A stretch of 24,977 nucleotides of DNA. It comes from Oscillospiraceae bacterium (GTDB lineage: Bacteria; Bacillota; Clostridia; Oscillospirales; Ruminococcaceae). Under the pieces are notes generated by a model. That model was given only the letters and a program-made list of their open reading frames with translations, was not told the origin of the DNA and searched no databases. A program made the position numbers and the translations under genes. This document shows, one piece after another, positions 8,297 through 16,407 of the stretch; within the stretch, counting starts at the first letter, position 1, and the number at the start of each line of letters is the position of its first letter. Where the stretch lies: positions 1-24,977 of the forward strand of contig CAAEOA010000053.1 in the NCBI GenBank assembly GCA_900757485.1, given 5' to 3'.

Positions 8297-10642
8297 TCAA
8301 TATTTCACTGCGCCATAAAAAGCAGAAGAACCAATTGAAGTTCCATTGATATCTTTACCGCCGTTGTTAGAAATCGTTGACGCTCCGGTCATCTTATTCT
8401 GCGGTGTAAATGCCTCAATCATTTTGGCGCGATTTTTATAATCCGTAGCTGAAGCATTTTTGAATTTAGGATCCGCAGTCTTGTTATTTTTCACCGTCAG
8501 ACCGGAAGCGGAAGGAGCCGCCGCTCCATTTGCCAGAATGTTGTTTTCAAAAGTGCAGCCCTCAAGACCGTCACCGGCTGGTTTTATGATTGCGTTTCCA
8601 TAGAAAATGTTGTTGGTAAAAGAAATATTCATACATTTTCCGCCAAAAGTATATACCAGATTGCGACCGTCATTTGTCGCCACGATGGTGTTGTTGTAGA
8701 TATCGGTCTTGGCACGGGTGTTTGTTATCATAAACACGCCTTGACCGTTCTTGCGGGTTGCGTCATTGACTGACAGGTTAAAACGCACCACATGGTTTTT
8801 GCTGACATTTTTATAGCCATCTTCGGTATCGCACATCAGCAGAAAACCGCCTTCATTGTTGTGACTGTAATTATACTGCAAGATCGTACCGTTTTCAGCG
8901 CAGTCGATATCATATCCTTCTCCGTCAGCGCCGTTCTGAGAAATCGGCAGTTTAGTGTAGCCAACCTCATTGTACTGTACCTTAGTATCGTTGGTGTTGA
9001 TCGTCCACAGTCCGGCACAAGCAGTTTGACTCTCAAAAGAACGTTTTGCTGAAAATGCATTATAAACTACATTGCGTTCAATCATCGTGTTACGACCACC
9101 GATAACGAGAATACCATCGCCTTGCGGGGAATCAACGCTGTTGCCTACAATTTGCAAGTTCTCATAAGGATACCAACCGTTGGTGTCACTCTTGTAGAGA
9201 GAAGCGGACTGTCCCCAACCGAAACCGTAACGGTCAGCCCAAGAGGTTGAGCAGTAGATACCGGTACGGGCAGTATTTTTGACGGTGTTTCCTTTGATGA
9301 TCATTCCGTCATACCATGTCGGAGCCGCTCCGTTGGTACCAGCAGAAATACCGGCGCAGCTATAAATAAAATCAGAAGCGGAGGTCTGTACATCATGAAC
9401 ATAGTTGTTTTGTACAATCACACCTTTGATGGCACCGGTATGCGCCGGAGCAATATAGATTCCCTTGATGCCTTTGGGATTGGTAACCTCCAAATTTTCG
9501 ACCGTCACATAGTCGCATTGAACCGTTACCGCAGTGCCGCCGCGAGCCGAGATTTTCGGCTTATTGCCGCTCCCATAAGATCCAATAGTCACACGAGCGT
9601 TTGCCTGACCATAGCCCTTAATCGTCATACTGCCACTAAAGGTACAGCCGGATTTAAACAGAATCTTATCGCCGGGCTGATAATATTTGGAGCTTACCTT
9701 AGATAGAGATTTGAAAGCTTTGCTTGCGCTGGTACCGTCATTCTTGTCATTTCCATTCTGGGAATCAACATAGAAAGTAGCGGAAGCACGATTCTCCAAG
9801 AATCGATCCGGATCATTCATCTTGCCGATGTTGTTAATACGCAGACGACTGATATTGGGGTTATAGGTAGGATCATCTTTACTGCTCGATTTTTTGAACT
9901 GAATTTTCAGAAATTTATTGGATTTGTCAATGCCGGTATAGCGATAGGTACGAATATACCAATTGCTGCCTATATCCACATCGGCATCCTTTTTGGCTGT
10001 CGCAGTTGTCCAGTTTTTGTTGTCCTTAGACACCAACACGTCAAAGCCGTCAGGAATTTTTCCGTTCACCGAAGTGACAAAGGTCACGACTCCCACCTCG
10101 GTGATCCCGCTGTCCAATTTATAGGTAAACCAGGCGTCTGCCGCGGTAGCAGTGGTCTTTAAAGCACGAGAGCTGTCGCCATTGAAGAAATCGGGCTGAC
10201 CACTGTCAAACTGTAATTCCGAGCCGCGCTCATAGGTCTTTTTCCAGTCATCCAGATCGTCGTCCAAAAAGATGACGCCGGTTTCTCGATCAGTGCAGGT
10301 ACCATCAGCATTACGGGTAAAAGAAGCCTGCACAATTTTGTTAGTGGTACCTCCTCCGTTGCCGCTCGCAGCACCACCGCTGTTATTTCCTCCGGAGGTT
10401 CCGCCGGCAGTGCCGCTCGCAGTGCCTCCGCCGGATTCAGTGATGTCACCACTTTCTGTCAAGGCATCGCTGGCATCACCGATCTCATCTCCGCTGATGT
10501 CATCTCCGCTTGTCTCACCGGAAACATTGCCAGATGTGATTTTTCCGGAAGCAGTTCCTTCTGTCTTGTTACAGCCTGCCAACAACAGGGAAAACGAAAG
10601 CAATAATGTCAGCAGAACCGTACCGATTTTTGCGATTTTCAT
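8297..10642 (-). CDS. Beta-helix lipoprotein with discoidin-like module, candidate polysaccharide-active enzyme
   Basis: A 781-residue surface lipoprotein. The signal ends in lipobox LAGC with Cys24. Residues 25-102 are a low-complexity Ser/Gly/Thr/Asp linker that would hold the rest away from the membrane. About 103-270 is a discoidin/F5-8-like beta-sandwich (WFTYKLDSGITEVGVVTFV, FDVLVSKDNKNWTTA). From about 288 (FYVDSQNGNDKNDGT) to the C-terminus is a right-handed parallel beta-helix with many short N-rich turns such as VENLEV, IVQNNYVHDV and ILQYNYSHNNEGGFLLMC. The block GEGYDID...C.N...QYNYSHNN is shared with the two downstream-numbered paralogs in this operon, and its Asp pair and His are candidate active-site residues. 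It could be a lyase or glycosidase; the CAZy family was not determined. Start has TAGGAG 9 nt upstream. Confidence 0.75.
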   Translation of the reverse strand: MKIAKIGTVLLTLLLSFSLLLAGCNKTEGTASGKITSGNVSGETSGDDISGDEIGDASDALTESGDITESGGGTASGTAGGTSGGNNSGGAASGNGGGTTNKIVQASFTRNADGTCTDRETGVIFLDDDLDDWKKTYERGSELQFDSGQPDFFNGDSSRALKTTATAADAWFTYKLDSGITEVGVVTFVTSVNGKIPDGFDVLVSKDNKNWTTATAKKDADVDIGSNWYIRTYRYTGIDKSNKFLKIQFKKSSSKDDPTYNPNISRLRINNIGKMNDPDRFLENRASATFYVDSQNGNDKNDGTSASKAFKSLSKVSSKYYQPGDKILFKSGCTFSGSMTIKGYGQANARVTIGSYGSGNKPKISARGGTAVTVQCDYVTVENLEVTNPKGIKGIYIAPAHTGAIKGVIVQNNYVHDVQTSASDFIYSCAGISAGTNGAAPTWYDGMIIKGNTVKNTARTGIYCSTSWADRYGFGWGQSASLYKSDTNGWYPYENLQIVGNSVDSPQGDGILVIGGRNTMIERNVVYNAFSAKRSFESQTACAGLWTINTNDTKVQYNEVGYTKLPISQNGADGEGYDIDCAENGTILQYNYSHNNEGGFLLMCDTEDGYKNVSKNHVVRFNLSVNDATRKNGQGVFMITNTRAKTDIYNNTIVATNDGRNLVYTFGGKCMNISFTNNIFYGNAIIKPAGDGLEGCTFENNILANGAAAPSASGLTVKNNKTADPKFKNASATDYKNRAKMIEAFTPQNKMTGASTISNNGGKDINGTSIGSSAFYGAVKY

Positions 10643-10699
10643 TTGCTCACACTCCTATCATGGTTATCGTTTTATTATAGTTATTGTACTTCTTACAAA

Positions 10700-12175
10700 T
10701 TAAGGAATCTGCGGAAGAAAGGCGCCAATATAAGCACGTCCTCCGGTTTCACGCCCCAAAGCGTCAATAGGCGATGCTTTTTCCGGTATACCAGCAACGT
10801 CGAAAAGACGACCCTCAGCAGGCACATATGCTTCCATTACACCGCGCCCGTCTCCGCTTCGGCCCGATTGAGTCAGCAGCGGGTCAAAAGAAGCCGCCTT
10901 AGTATGACCTTCGGGGATCTCTCGACGGGCACCCCAATAAAGGTTGTTTTCAAACACAAAGTTTTCACCGTTGCAAAGGTGAAAAGCGTTATCCCTACCA
11001 TTAGAAAGAAAAAGGTTGTTACGCATTACCACGTCTTTTGCCTGATGCTGACCGTCTTCCGTCCACACCTCTACAATCCTTTCCGCAATTCCGGAGGAAT
11101 AAAGGGTGTTGTTTTCAATCAGTACCCCACGTACCGGTCCTACCATAGCAATCAGCTCACCTTTGACGTTACCGTCGTTGACTGAAAGGTTGTTGCGAAC
11201 TACTGTGCCACGATAGTTGTCAGCATCGGTGGTAGAACCATTCTCACACAACAGTAAAAATCCGCCGCCGTTGTCATGGCTGTAATTATATTGTATAATC
11301 GTGTTGCGGCAGGAAAGATCCACATCAAATCCCTGTGCGTCATTGCAACCCTCCGGCTTCTGGCAATAACCCACTTCATTATATTGAACAATGCAGTCGT
11401 TGGAAGACTGAGGCCAAATGCCGGCATTGGCACAAGGAGGTTTCGGATTCGTCATCACATGGTAAACAGTATTCCACTCAATCAGCGCCCGATCAGTACC
11501 CAGCAAAACGATTCCGTCGCCGCCGGTCCGATCTATGTAATTGCCCCTCACCTGCATGTCGTGAGAAGGCCACCAGTTCCCATCATCACTGTCGTAATCG
11601 TTGAACCCCCACATTTTCGGACGGCAAGCCCATAAGTTGGTGTGCAAAATTCCGCTACGACCCACGTCGGTAATCTCGTTATCCTCCAACACCACACCAT
11701 CGAACCAGCCGTGTTTTTCCGAAGAGGAAGCGATTAGAATAATGCCGCCCGATTCATAAGCAAAACTCTCCCGCGCCTCATTGACATGATGAATGCGGCA
11801 ATCCCGCACGTAAATATGTGCCAGTGCTCCTCCCGCACTGTTGCGGATACAGATACCGCAAACGCCAGCCGGAGTAGTCACAGACAAACCGAACAGTTCC
11901 ACAAAATCAAAATCGCACAAATAGATGCCATTGCCATCCGGTGCTGCAATCTCCGGACGTTCTCCCACTCCATAAACGCCGAACCGGATAACGCCTCCGT
12001 CATGTTCCCGCTTTGGCTGCAGATGACCGAAATATGTTTCCCCGGCACGAAAGCGAATTTCATCACCGCCTTGAAACACATGGGCATTAATTGCCTCTGT
12101 GGTGCGCCACGCAGTCTGACGGGAAAGACCGTCGTTACTGTCGCTGCCGCGACGACTATCTACATAGTAAATCAT
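10700..12175 (-). CDS. Right-handed beta-helix protein without signal peptide, paralog A
   Basis: A 491-residue protein that begins directly with the beta-helix opening MIYYVDSRRGSDSNDG, where the exported homologue at 8297-10642 has the same motif at residue 290. The start is fixed by an AGGAGG site 8 nt upstream, and the stop of the preceding gene lies 12 nt before it, so no export signal is missed. Coils run through residues 80-460. The most conserved block is GCNDAQGFDVDLSCRNT (277-292) then IIQYNYSHDNGGGFLLLC (293-310), with Asp284, Asp286, His300 and Glu311 as candidate catalytic or metal ligands. It probably acts on imported oligosaccharide in the cytoplasm. The family resembles GH141/pectate-lyase-like beta-helix enzymes, but the activity is unknown. 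Very close relative of the 12188-13666 product. Confidence 0.78.
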   Translation of the reverse strand: MIYYVDSRRGSDSNDGLSRQTAWRTTEAINAHVFQGGDEIRFRAGETYFGHLQPKREHDGGVIRFGVYGVGERPEIAAPDGNGIYLCDFDFVELFGLSVTTPAGVCGICIRNSAGGALAHIYVRDCRIHHVNEARESFAYESGGIILIASSSEKHGWFDGVVLEDNEITDVGRSGILHTNLWACRPKMWGFNDYDSDDGNWWPSHDMQVRGNYIDRTGGDGIVLLGTDRALIEWNTVYHVMTNPKPPCANAGIWPQSSNDCIVQYNEVGYCQKPEGCNDAQGFDVDLSCRNTIIQYNYSHDNGGGFLLLCENGSTTDADNYRGTVVRNNLSVNDGNVKGELIAMVGPVRGVLIENNTLYSSGIAERIVEVWTEDGQHQAKDVVMRNNLFLSNGRDNAFHLCNGENFVFENNLYWGARREIPEGHTKAASFDPLLTQSGRSGDGRGVMEAYVPAEGRLFDVAGIPEKASPIDALGRETGGRAYIGAFLPQIP

Positions 12176-12187
12176 AGGTCATTCCTC

Positions 12188-13666
12188 CTATTTTCGAGCG
12201 CCGTCTATAAAAGCGCCAATATACCGCCGTCCGGCGGTAGAATTACCAAAGAAATCGGTCTCAGCGGGGCGAGCCGGCGGTGTGCCCTCGTGCAACACCG
12301 GAGAATCCGGCGTCGGTACATAATATTCTGCCGCCTCTCGCCCACAACCGGATGCTCCGGGCAATACCAAAAGAGGATCCGCAGTAACCGGCATATCTTC
12401 TCCCTGCGCCGGAGTACGGTAAGTTCCCCAATAAAGGTTGCTCTCAAACACAAAGTTCTCGCCGTTGCAAATATTAAATGTATTATTCTTTCCGTCAGAG
12501 ATAAAAAGATTGTTGCGGAAGGTGATATCTGCTGCCTGGTCAGTCCCGTCTGCTGTCCAGACCTCTGCCAAACGTTCCACATTACCGGTAGAATAGAAAG
12601 TGTTGTTTTCAATGGTAGCTCCCCGCACCGGTCCTACCATAGCAATCAATTCGCCCTTGACATTGCCGTCATTGACCGAGAGGTTATTGCGAACTACGGT
12701 CCCCCGATAGCCGTACTCTCCGTTTTTTCCCAACTCACACAACAACAGAAAACCGCCTTCATTATCGTGGCTGTAATTGTACTGCACGATCGTGTTTCGG
12801 CAGGAGAGGTCTACATCAAATCCTTGTGCATCATTGCAGCCCTCCGGCTTGTGTGTATATCCTACTTCGTTATACTGCATTACGCAGTCCTCAGTAGACT
12901 GAGGCCAGATGCCCGCATTGGCACAGGGCGGCTTGGGATCAGCCATCACCTCATAAGCAACATTCCATTCCATCAGCGGAGAGATAGCGCCGATGAGCAC
13001 CATAGCATCTCCTGCCGGACGCTCAATGAGATTGCCGCGCCACACCACATCATAGGAAGGCCACCAATTTTCTGTATCGCTGACATACTCGTTGTTCGCC
13101 CAGGTTTTCCAAGGCCGATTAGACCAATAAGTATGTAAAATCACTCCTGTGCGGCAAACATGTTCAATATGGTTATCTTCGACTAGCAGATCACGAAACC
13201 AACCGGGTTTTTCATGCCCCGAGGTCATCACAATTCCACCGGTAGCAATAAAAAAGCGATCATGACCGCCGTAGACGTTATAGACATGACAACCGGTAAT
13301 ATGAATATGGCTCATCTCGCCGCCCGACTCATTCAGGACACGTATACCATAAAGTCCATTAGGATTAGTCACCGCCAGACCGCACAGATCAATCCCGCAA
13401 ATGTCAACAAGATCTATTGCCGCCTCGTCGTCGCCGACAATCACCGGTCGCCCCCCCACACCGTAACGAGTAATTGTCACAATTCCTTGTGTATCCTCAC
13501 GATGAGGACGCAGAGTGCCGGTATAAGTACAGCCTGCACGAAACCGAACCTTATCACCACCGCACAGAGTAAGGGCATTAACACGGGAGATCGAACGAAA
13601 TGCCGTCTGTCGAGACAAACCATCCGCTTCGTCGCTGCCGCTAAAGCTGTCTACATAATAGATCAT
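12188..13666 (-). CDS. Right-handed beta-helix protein without signal peptide, paralog B (first gene of operon)
   Basis: A 492-residue protein, first gene after the promoter at 13816-13844, with an AAGGGAG site 11 nt upstream of its ATG. It opens MIYYVDSFSGSDEADG and has no signal peptide. It is collinear with the neighbouring paralog over its whole length; the central blocks PPCANAGIWPQS, GCNDAQGFDVDLSCRNT, SVNDGNVKGELIAMVGPVRG and CNGENFVFE are identical or nearly so, while the N-terminal third and the ends differ. The DNA of these blocks differs mainly at third codon positions, so the proteins have been kept under selection since an old duplication. Likely a cytoplasmic polysaccharide- or oligosaccharide-active enzyme with a specificity related to its partner; the reaction is not known. 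Confidence 0.78.
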   Translation of the reverse strand: MIYYVDSFSGSDEADGLSRQTAFRSISRVNALTLCGGDKVRFRAGCTYTGTLRPHREDTQGIVTITRYGVGGRPVIVGDDEAAIDLVDICGIDLCGLAVTNPNGLYGIRVLNESGGEMSHIHITGCHVYNVYGGHDRFFIATGGIVMTSGHEKPGWFRDLLVEDNHIEHVCRTGVILHTYWSNRPWKTWANNEYVSDTENWWPSYDVVWRGNLIERPAGDAMVLIGAISPLMEWNVAYEVMADPKPPCANAGIWPQSTEDCVMQYNEVGYTHKPEGCNDAQGFDVDLSCRNTIVQYNYSHDNEGGFLLLCELGKNGEYGYRGTVVRNNLSVNDGNVKGELIAMVGPVRGATIENNTFYSTGNVERLAEVWTADGTDQAADITFRNNLFISDGKNNTFNICNGENFVFESNLYWGTYRTPAQGEDMPVTADPLLVLPGASGCGREAAEYYVPTPDSPVLHEGTPPARPAETDFFGNSTAGRRYIGAFIDGARK

Positions 13667-13815
13667 AAACCAGTATACTCCCTTTCATAAGTTTCTACTC
13701 TGAATTTTCAATCTAACATCTTCTCAAAACAAGGAAACTAAGGCTTTTTATATTTTGCTTACCCGCATAAATTTTTAAAAATAAAGATCCCTATTTTCAA
13801 AAACCTTACAGGTAT

Positions 13816-13844
13816 AATATACTATACTGTCCAATAAATGTCAA
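13816..13844 (-). promoter_or_regulatory. Sigma-A promoter of the leftward beta-helix/binding-protein operon
   Basis: On the minus strand TTGACA (13844-13839), a 17-nt spacer and TATATT (13821-13816) form a near-consensus promoter. Transcription would begin near 13809, leaving a leader of about 140 nt before the 13666 start. No riboswitch-like fold or terminator was recognised in that leader. Confidence 0.75.
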
Positions 13845-14354
13845 GTCTATTTTTTAAAATTAGACATTTTGCTTTTGGATACATTCATTTTTCGAGCTTA
13901 TCACTGTTTTTTCTTCAAAATGATTACCCGAATAAGTAAGACTTGTCGCATAATTTTTTCTTTTTTTTATCTCTTTATACAGGCAATTATACACAAAAAA
14001 GTGCAATACCCGACGCTTTGATGTCTTGTTATTTGTATGTCGAACGATTTTTATCGGCGATATACGGTCATACCGCCCCATACTATTCGTAATATATCGG
14101 CTTTCGCAAGCTAGTTTAAATCATCCATGGAAACATAATTGCAGCTGTTATTGTCGAAAATTATAGGACACCATTTTTTGATAAATGAAAAAAGTCGGAC
14201 GATTGATACATATAAGTCCAAAACCAACATAACGAAAACTTCAACCTTGCTGGTCTGGTTATTATCTTTCATTTATATGAAAAGTTTTACAATTAGAATG
14301 ATTGCCAATGGATAAGACTTTTTTTAAAGCGATTTGTCCATAGCGTTTTGATGG
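13845..14354. other. AT-rich divergent intergenic region, no gene supported
   Basis: This stretch separates the leftward operon promoter from the rightward gene's promoter. A 73-codon leftward frame (14081-13860) is present but has no ribosome site, is Lys/Asn-rich as expected of AT-rich noncoding DNA, and overlaps nothing recognisable, so it is not called. A short palindrome TTTCAT-ttat-ATGAAA lies at 14267-14282. Much lower GC than the left operon. Confidence 0.5.
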
Positions 14355-14391
14355 TTTTTATGATATACTGTTTCACAGCATATCATAAAAA
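14355..14391. promoter_or_regulatory. 37-bp near-perfect palindrome over the promoter of the DUF4091 gene (candidate operator)
   Basis: Two 17-nt arms (14355-14371 and 14375-14391) are reverse complements except for one position and are separated by only TTC. The core arm is TATGATATACTGT. It covers the extended -10 of the rightward gene. It has no downstream U-tract in either direction, so an operator for a dimeric regulator is more likely than a terminator. The cognate regulator is not identifiable; the site does not resemble the LacI operators near 20.1 kb. Confidence 0.55.
14361..14369 (+). promoter_or_regulatory. Extended -10 promoter for the rightward DUF4091 gene
   Basis: TGATATACT fits the TGnTATAAT extended -10 pattern. 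No good -35 is found 17 nt upstream, which is usual for this class. Start of transcription would be near 14376, giving a leader of about 130 nt before the ATG at 14506. Confidence 0.45.
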
Positions 14392-14505
14392 AAGAAAAAA
14401 TTATTGCTTTGAATATTACAAGAGATATTCCTTGACGGCACACAGATATGATATCATTCAGCATCTGCCTGCAAAAAGATTGTTAGGAAAAGGAGACGAA
14501 TAAAA

Positions 14506-16164
14506 ATGATTTGCAACGACAGGTTTGAAATTAAAGTATTGAGTTCGCTTGAAAAGGTGTTTTTAAATGATGAGGGGCAATGGAAAGAATGCGATAGTTT
14601 CACTATGCTGAAGGGCGAAAAATACTCTTTTCAAATTGCAATGAAATTAAAAGCACCGATTAACGGTGTTTCTGTTACGGCATCCGTTCGTTCAAAACTT
14701 TCCGGCTGTATTTCAATACGTGAAGTTCAGAGCGTGCCGTCGAAATTACCGACATATGCTGTGTGTGATGATAATTATATCACAACGAAAGCAGGTCTAT
14801 TTCCCGACGTACTTGTCTCCAATGATACGATACGGTTAATTCCCGGTCAATGGCGTTCGCTTTGGATCATTGTAGAGCCTGACGAAACTGCCGATGCAAG
14901 AGAATATGATATTGATATTGTGTTATCGTTTCAAAATTTAGACACAGAAGAAAAAATTCGTGTGAAAGCAGAGATAGCAAATGCAGTATTACCACCTCAA
15001 AAATTAATTCGGACTGAATGGCTGCATTGTGACTGCATTGCACAGTATCATCATACCAAAGTTTTCAGCAAACGGTTTTGGACATTACTGAATAAATATA
15101 TTGGCATGGCGGCAAAATATGGTATAAACATGATTTTAACACCGCTGTTTACACCCCCTTTGGATACGGCTGTTGGAGGAGAACGTCTGACCGTTCAGCT
15201 GGTTGATGTATATCTAAATAACGGCGTTTATTCTTTTGGTTTTGAAAAACTAAAGAAATGGATTGCATTGTGTCATAAGAACAATATTAAATATTTCGAA
15301 TTTTCGCATCTATTTACACAGTGGGGAGCAGCAGCAGCTCCTAAAATTATCGCAAAAAAAGAAGATGGAACAACACAACGGATATTCGGATGGGATACTC
15401 CTTCGGACAGTGAGGCTTATACTTCTTTTTTACGTATTTTTCTCAAACAGCTTGTTGCCTTTACAGAAGAACAGGGCATTAAAGATGAATGCTATTTTCA
15501 TGTTTCTGATGAACCGGGACTTTCTCAAATCCAACAGTATCAAAAAGCTTATCAGCTTATATCAGAAAACACAGCCGGTCTGAAAATTATTGATGCCCTT
15601 TCTGATTTTGATTTTTACGAAAAGGAAATCATAAAAAAACCGATTCCGTCAAATGATCATATTGATCGTTTTATTGACGCAAAGATAGAAAATCTTTGGA
15701 CCTATTACTGCTGCGGTCAAAGCACAGATGTAAGTAATCGGTTTATGGCAATGCCCTCGGCAAGAAACAGAATCATCGGTATACAGCTTTATAAATATCG
15801 TATAGAAGGATTTTTACATTGGGGATTTAACTTTTATAATACTTACCTTTCGTTATCTCCAGTTGATCCTTATGCAATCACTGATGGTGATCAGAGTTTC
15901 CCATCCGGCGATCCTTTTATTGTTTATCCTACCGATACTGGAGTAACTGAATCCATTCGGCTTGTCATTTTTCATGAAGCCATGCAAGACTTACGTGCAC
16001 TTCAGTTGCTTGAAAAGTTAACAAGCAGAGAATATGTTTTAAATATAATTGATAGCAGCTGGAATCAAGAAATTACTTTTAAACAGTATCCCAAATCTCC
16101 CGAATATATTCTTCAATTCAGGAGAATGGTAAATCGGGAAATCATCAGACATATCAAACATTAA
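14506..16164 (+). CDS. DUF4091 / GH123-like glycoside hydrolase, cytoplasmic
   Basis: A 552-residue protein without a signal peptide, the only sizeable rightward gene here. The start has an AAAAGGAG site 10 nt upstream. Residues 1-163 form a beta-sandwich (VLVSNDTIRLIPGQWRSLWI, then YDIDIVLSFQN). A TIM-barrel follows from about 168, opening RTEWLHCDCIAQYH. The acidic pair Asp335-Glu336 in FHVSDEPG matches the Asp-Glu catalytic pair of GH123 N-acetyl-beta-galactosaminidases. The C-terminal EGFLHWGFNFYN and SGDPFIVYP, followed by a helical SIRLVIFHEAMQDLRALQLLEKL, are the DUF4091 signature. A beta-hexosaminidase-type activity on imported oligosaccharide is plausible but unproven. Base composition is visibly AT-richer than the operon to its left, and it stands alone between its own promoter and a convergent terminator, which suggests a separate origin. 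Confidence 0.85.
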   Translation: MICNDRFEIKVLSSLEKVFLNDEGQWKECDSFTMLKGEKYSFQIAMKLKAPINGVSVTASVRSKLSGCISIREVQSVPSKLPTYAVCDDNYITTKAGLFPDVLVSNDTIRLIPGQWRSLWIIVEPDETADAREYDIDIVLSFQNLDTEEKIRVKAEIANAVLPPQKLIRTEWLHCDCIAQYHHTKVFSKRFWTLLNKYIGMAAKYGINMILTPLFTPPLDTAVGGERLTVQLVDVYLNNGVYSFGFEKLKKWIALCHKNNIKYFEFSHLFTQWGAAAAPKIIAKKEDGTTQRIFGWDTPSDSEAYTSFLRIFLKQLVAFTEEQGIKDECYFHVSDEPGLSQIQQYQKAYQLISENTAGLKIIDALSDFDFYEKEIIKKPIPSNDHIDRFIDAKIENLWTYYCCGQSTDVSNRFMAMPSARNRIIGIQLYKYRIEGFLHWGFNFYNTYLSLSPVDPYAITDGDQSFPSGDPFIVYPTDTGVTESIRLVIFHEAMQDLRALQLLEKLTSREYVLNIIDSSWNQEITFKQYPKSPEYILQFRRMVNREIIRHIKH

Positions 16165-16232
16165 ATTCATTTTTAAAAACAATTACTTATCGTAACATTT
16201 GATCCCTATCTAAACCTTTATGACCACATAAA

Positions 16233-16263
16233 TGCGCCTGATTAAATGACTTAATCAGGCGCA
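16233..16263. terminator. Bidirectional hairpin terminator between convergent genes
   Basis: TGCGCCTGATTAA (16233-16245) and TTAATCAGGCGCA (16251-16263) form a perfect 13-bp stem around a 5-nt loop, 68 nt after the stop of the rightward DUF4091 gene and downstream of the leftward epimerase gene. AT-rich but imperfect T-tracts follow on both sides, so it probably serves both directions. Confidence 0.7.
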
Positions 16264-16271
16264 TATCAATA

Positions 16272-16377
16272 TTATAAATTTTTCAGCCAACGTATTGCCA
16301 TATCAATCCAGCTCTGACATTCTGACCGCAACATTTCCGGACAGAATGATGTTTTCCAGTCTGCTTTTTTCCAGCAT
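16272..16377 (-). pseudogene. Frameshifted remnant of a short gene after the epimerase
   Basis: Behind the epimerase stop a GGAGG site sits 8 nt before an ATG at 16377, opening MLEKSRLENIILSG, but that frame stops after 24 codons. The neighbouring frame stays open through CPEMLRSECQSWIDMAIRWL and ends KNL at a TAA (16274-16272), which looks like the C-terminus of a real enzyme. Together they suggest the two ends of a deleted or frameshifted gene that once followed in the operon. The parent family was not recognised. Confidence 0.35.
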
Positions 16378-16407
16378 GCTGATTTCCTCCAAATTATCTT
16401 TCGTTTC

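Noticed and set aside
11786..13138. 450-codon rightward open frame antisense to the two beta-helix paralogs
   Set aside because: It spans the end of one gene and the start of another on the opposite strand, has no ribosome site and yields a His/Arg/Ser/Ile-rich peptide with no domain. It mirrors the third-position bias of the real genes.
13860..14081. 73-codon leftward frame in the intergenic region, with a faint AraC-like string (TYSGNHFEE)
   Set aside because: No ribosome site, Lys/Asn-rich composition, and the resemblance to an AraC helix is too short to support.
14355..14391. Palindrome read as a bidirectional terminator
   Set aside because: Both sides continue with A-rich rather than T-rich sequence beyond the stem, and it overlaps a promoter -10.
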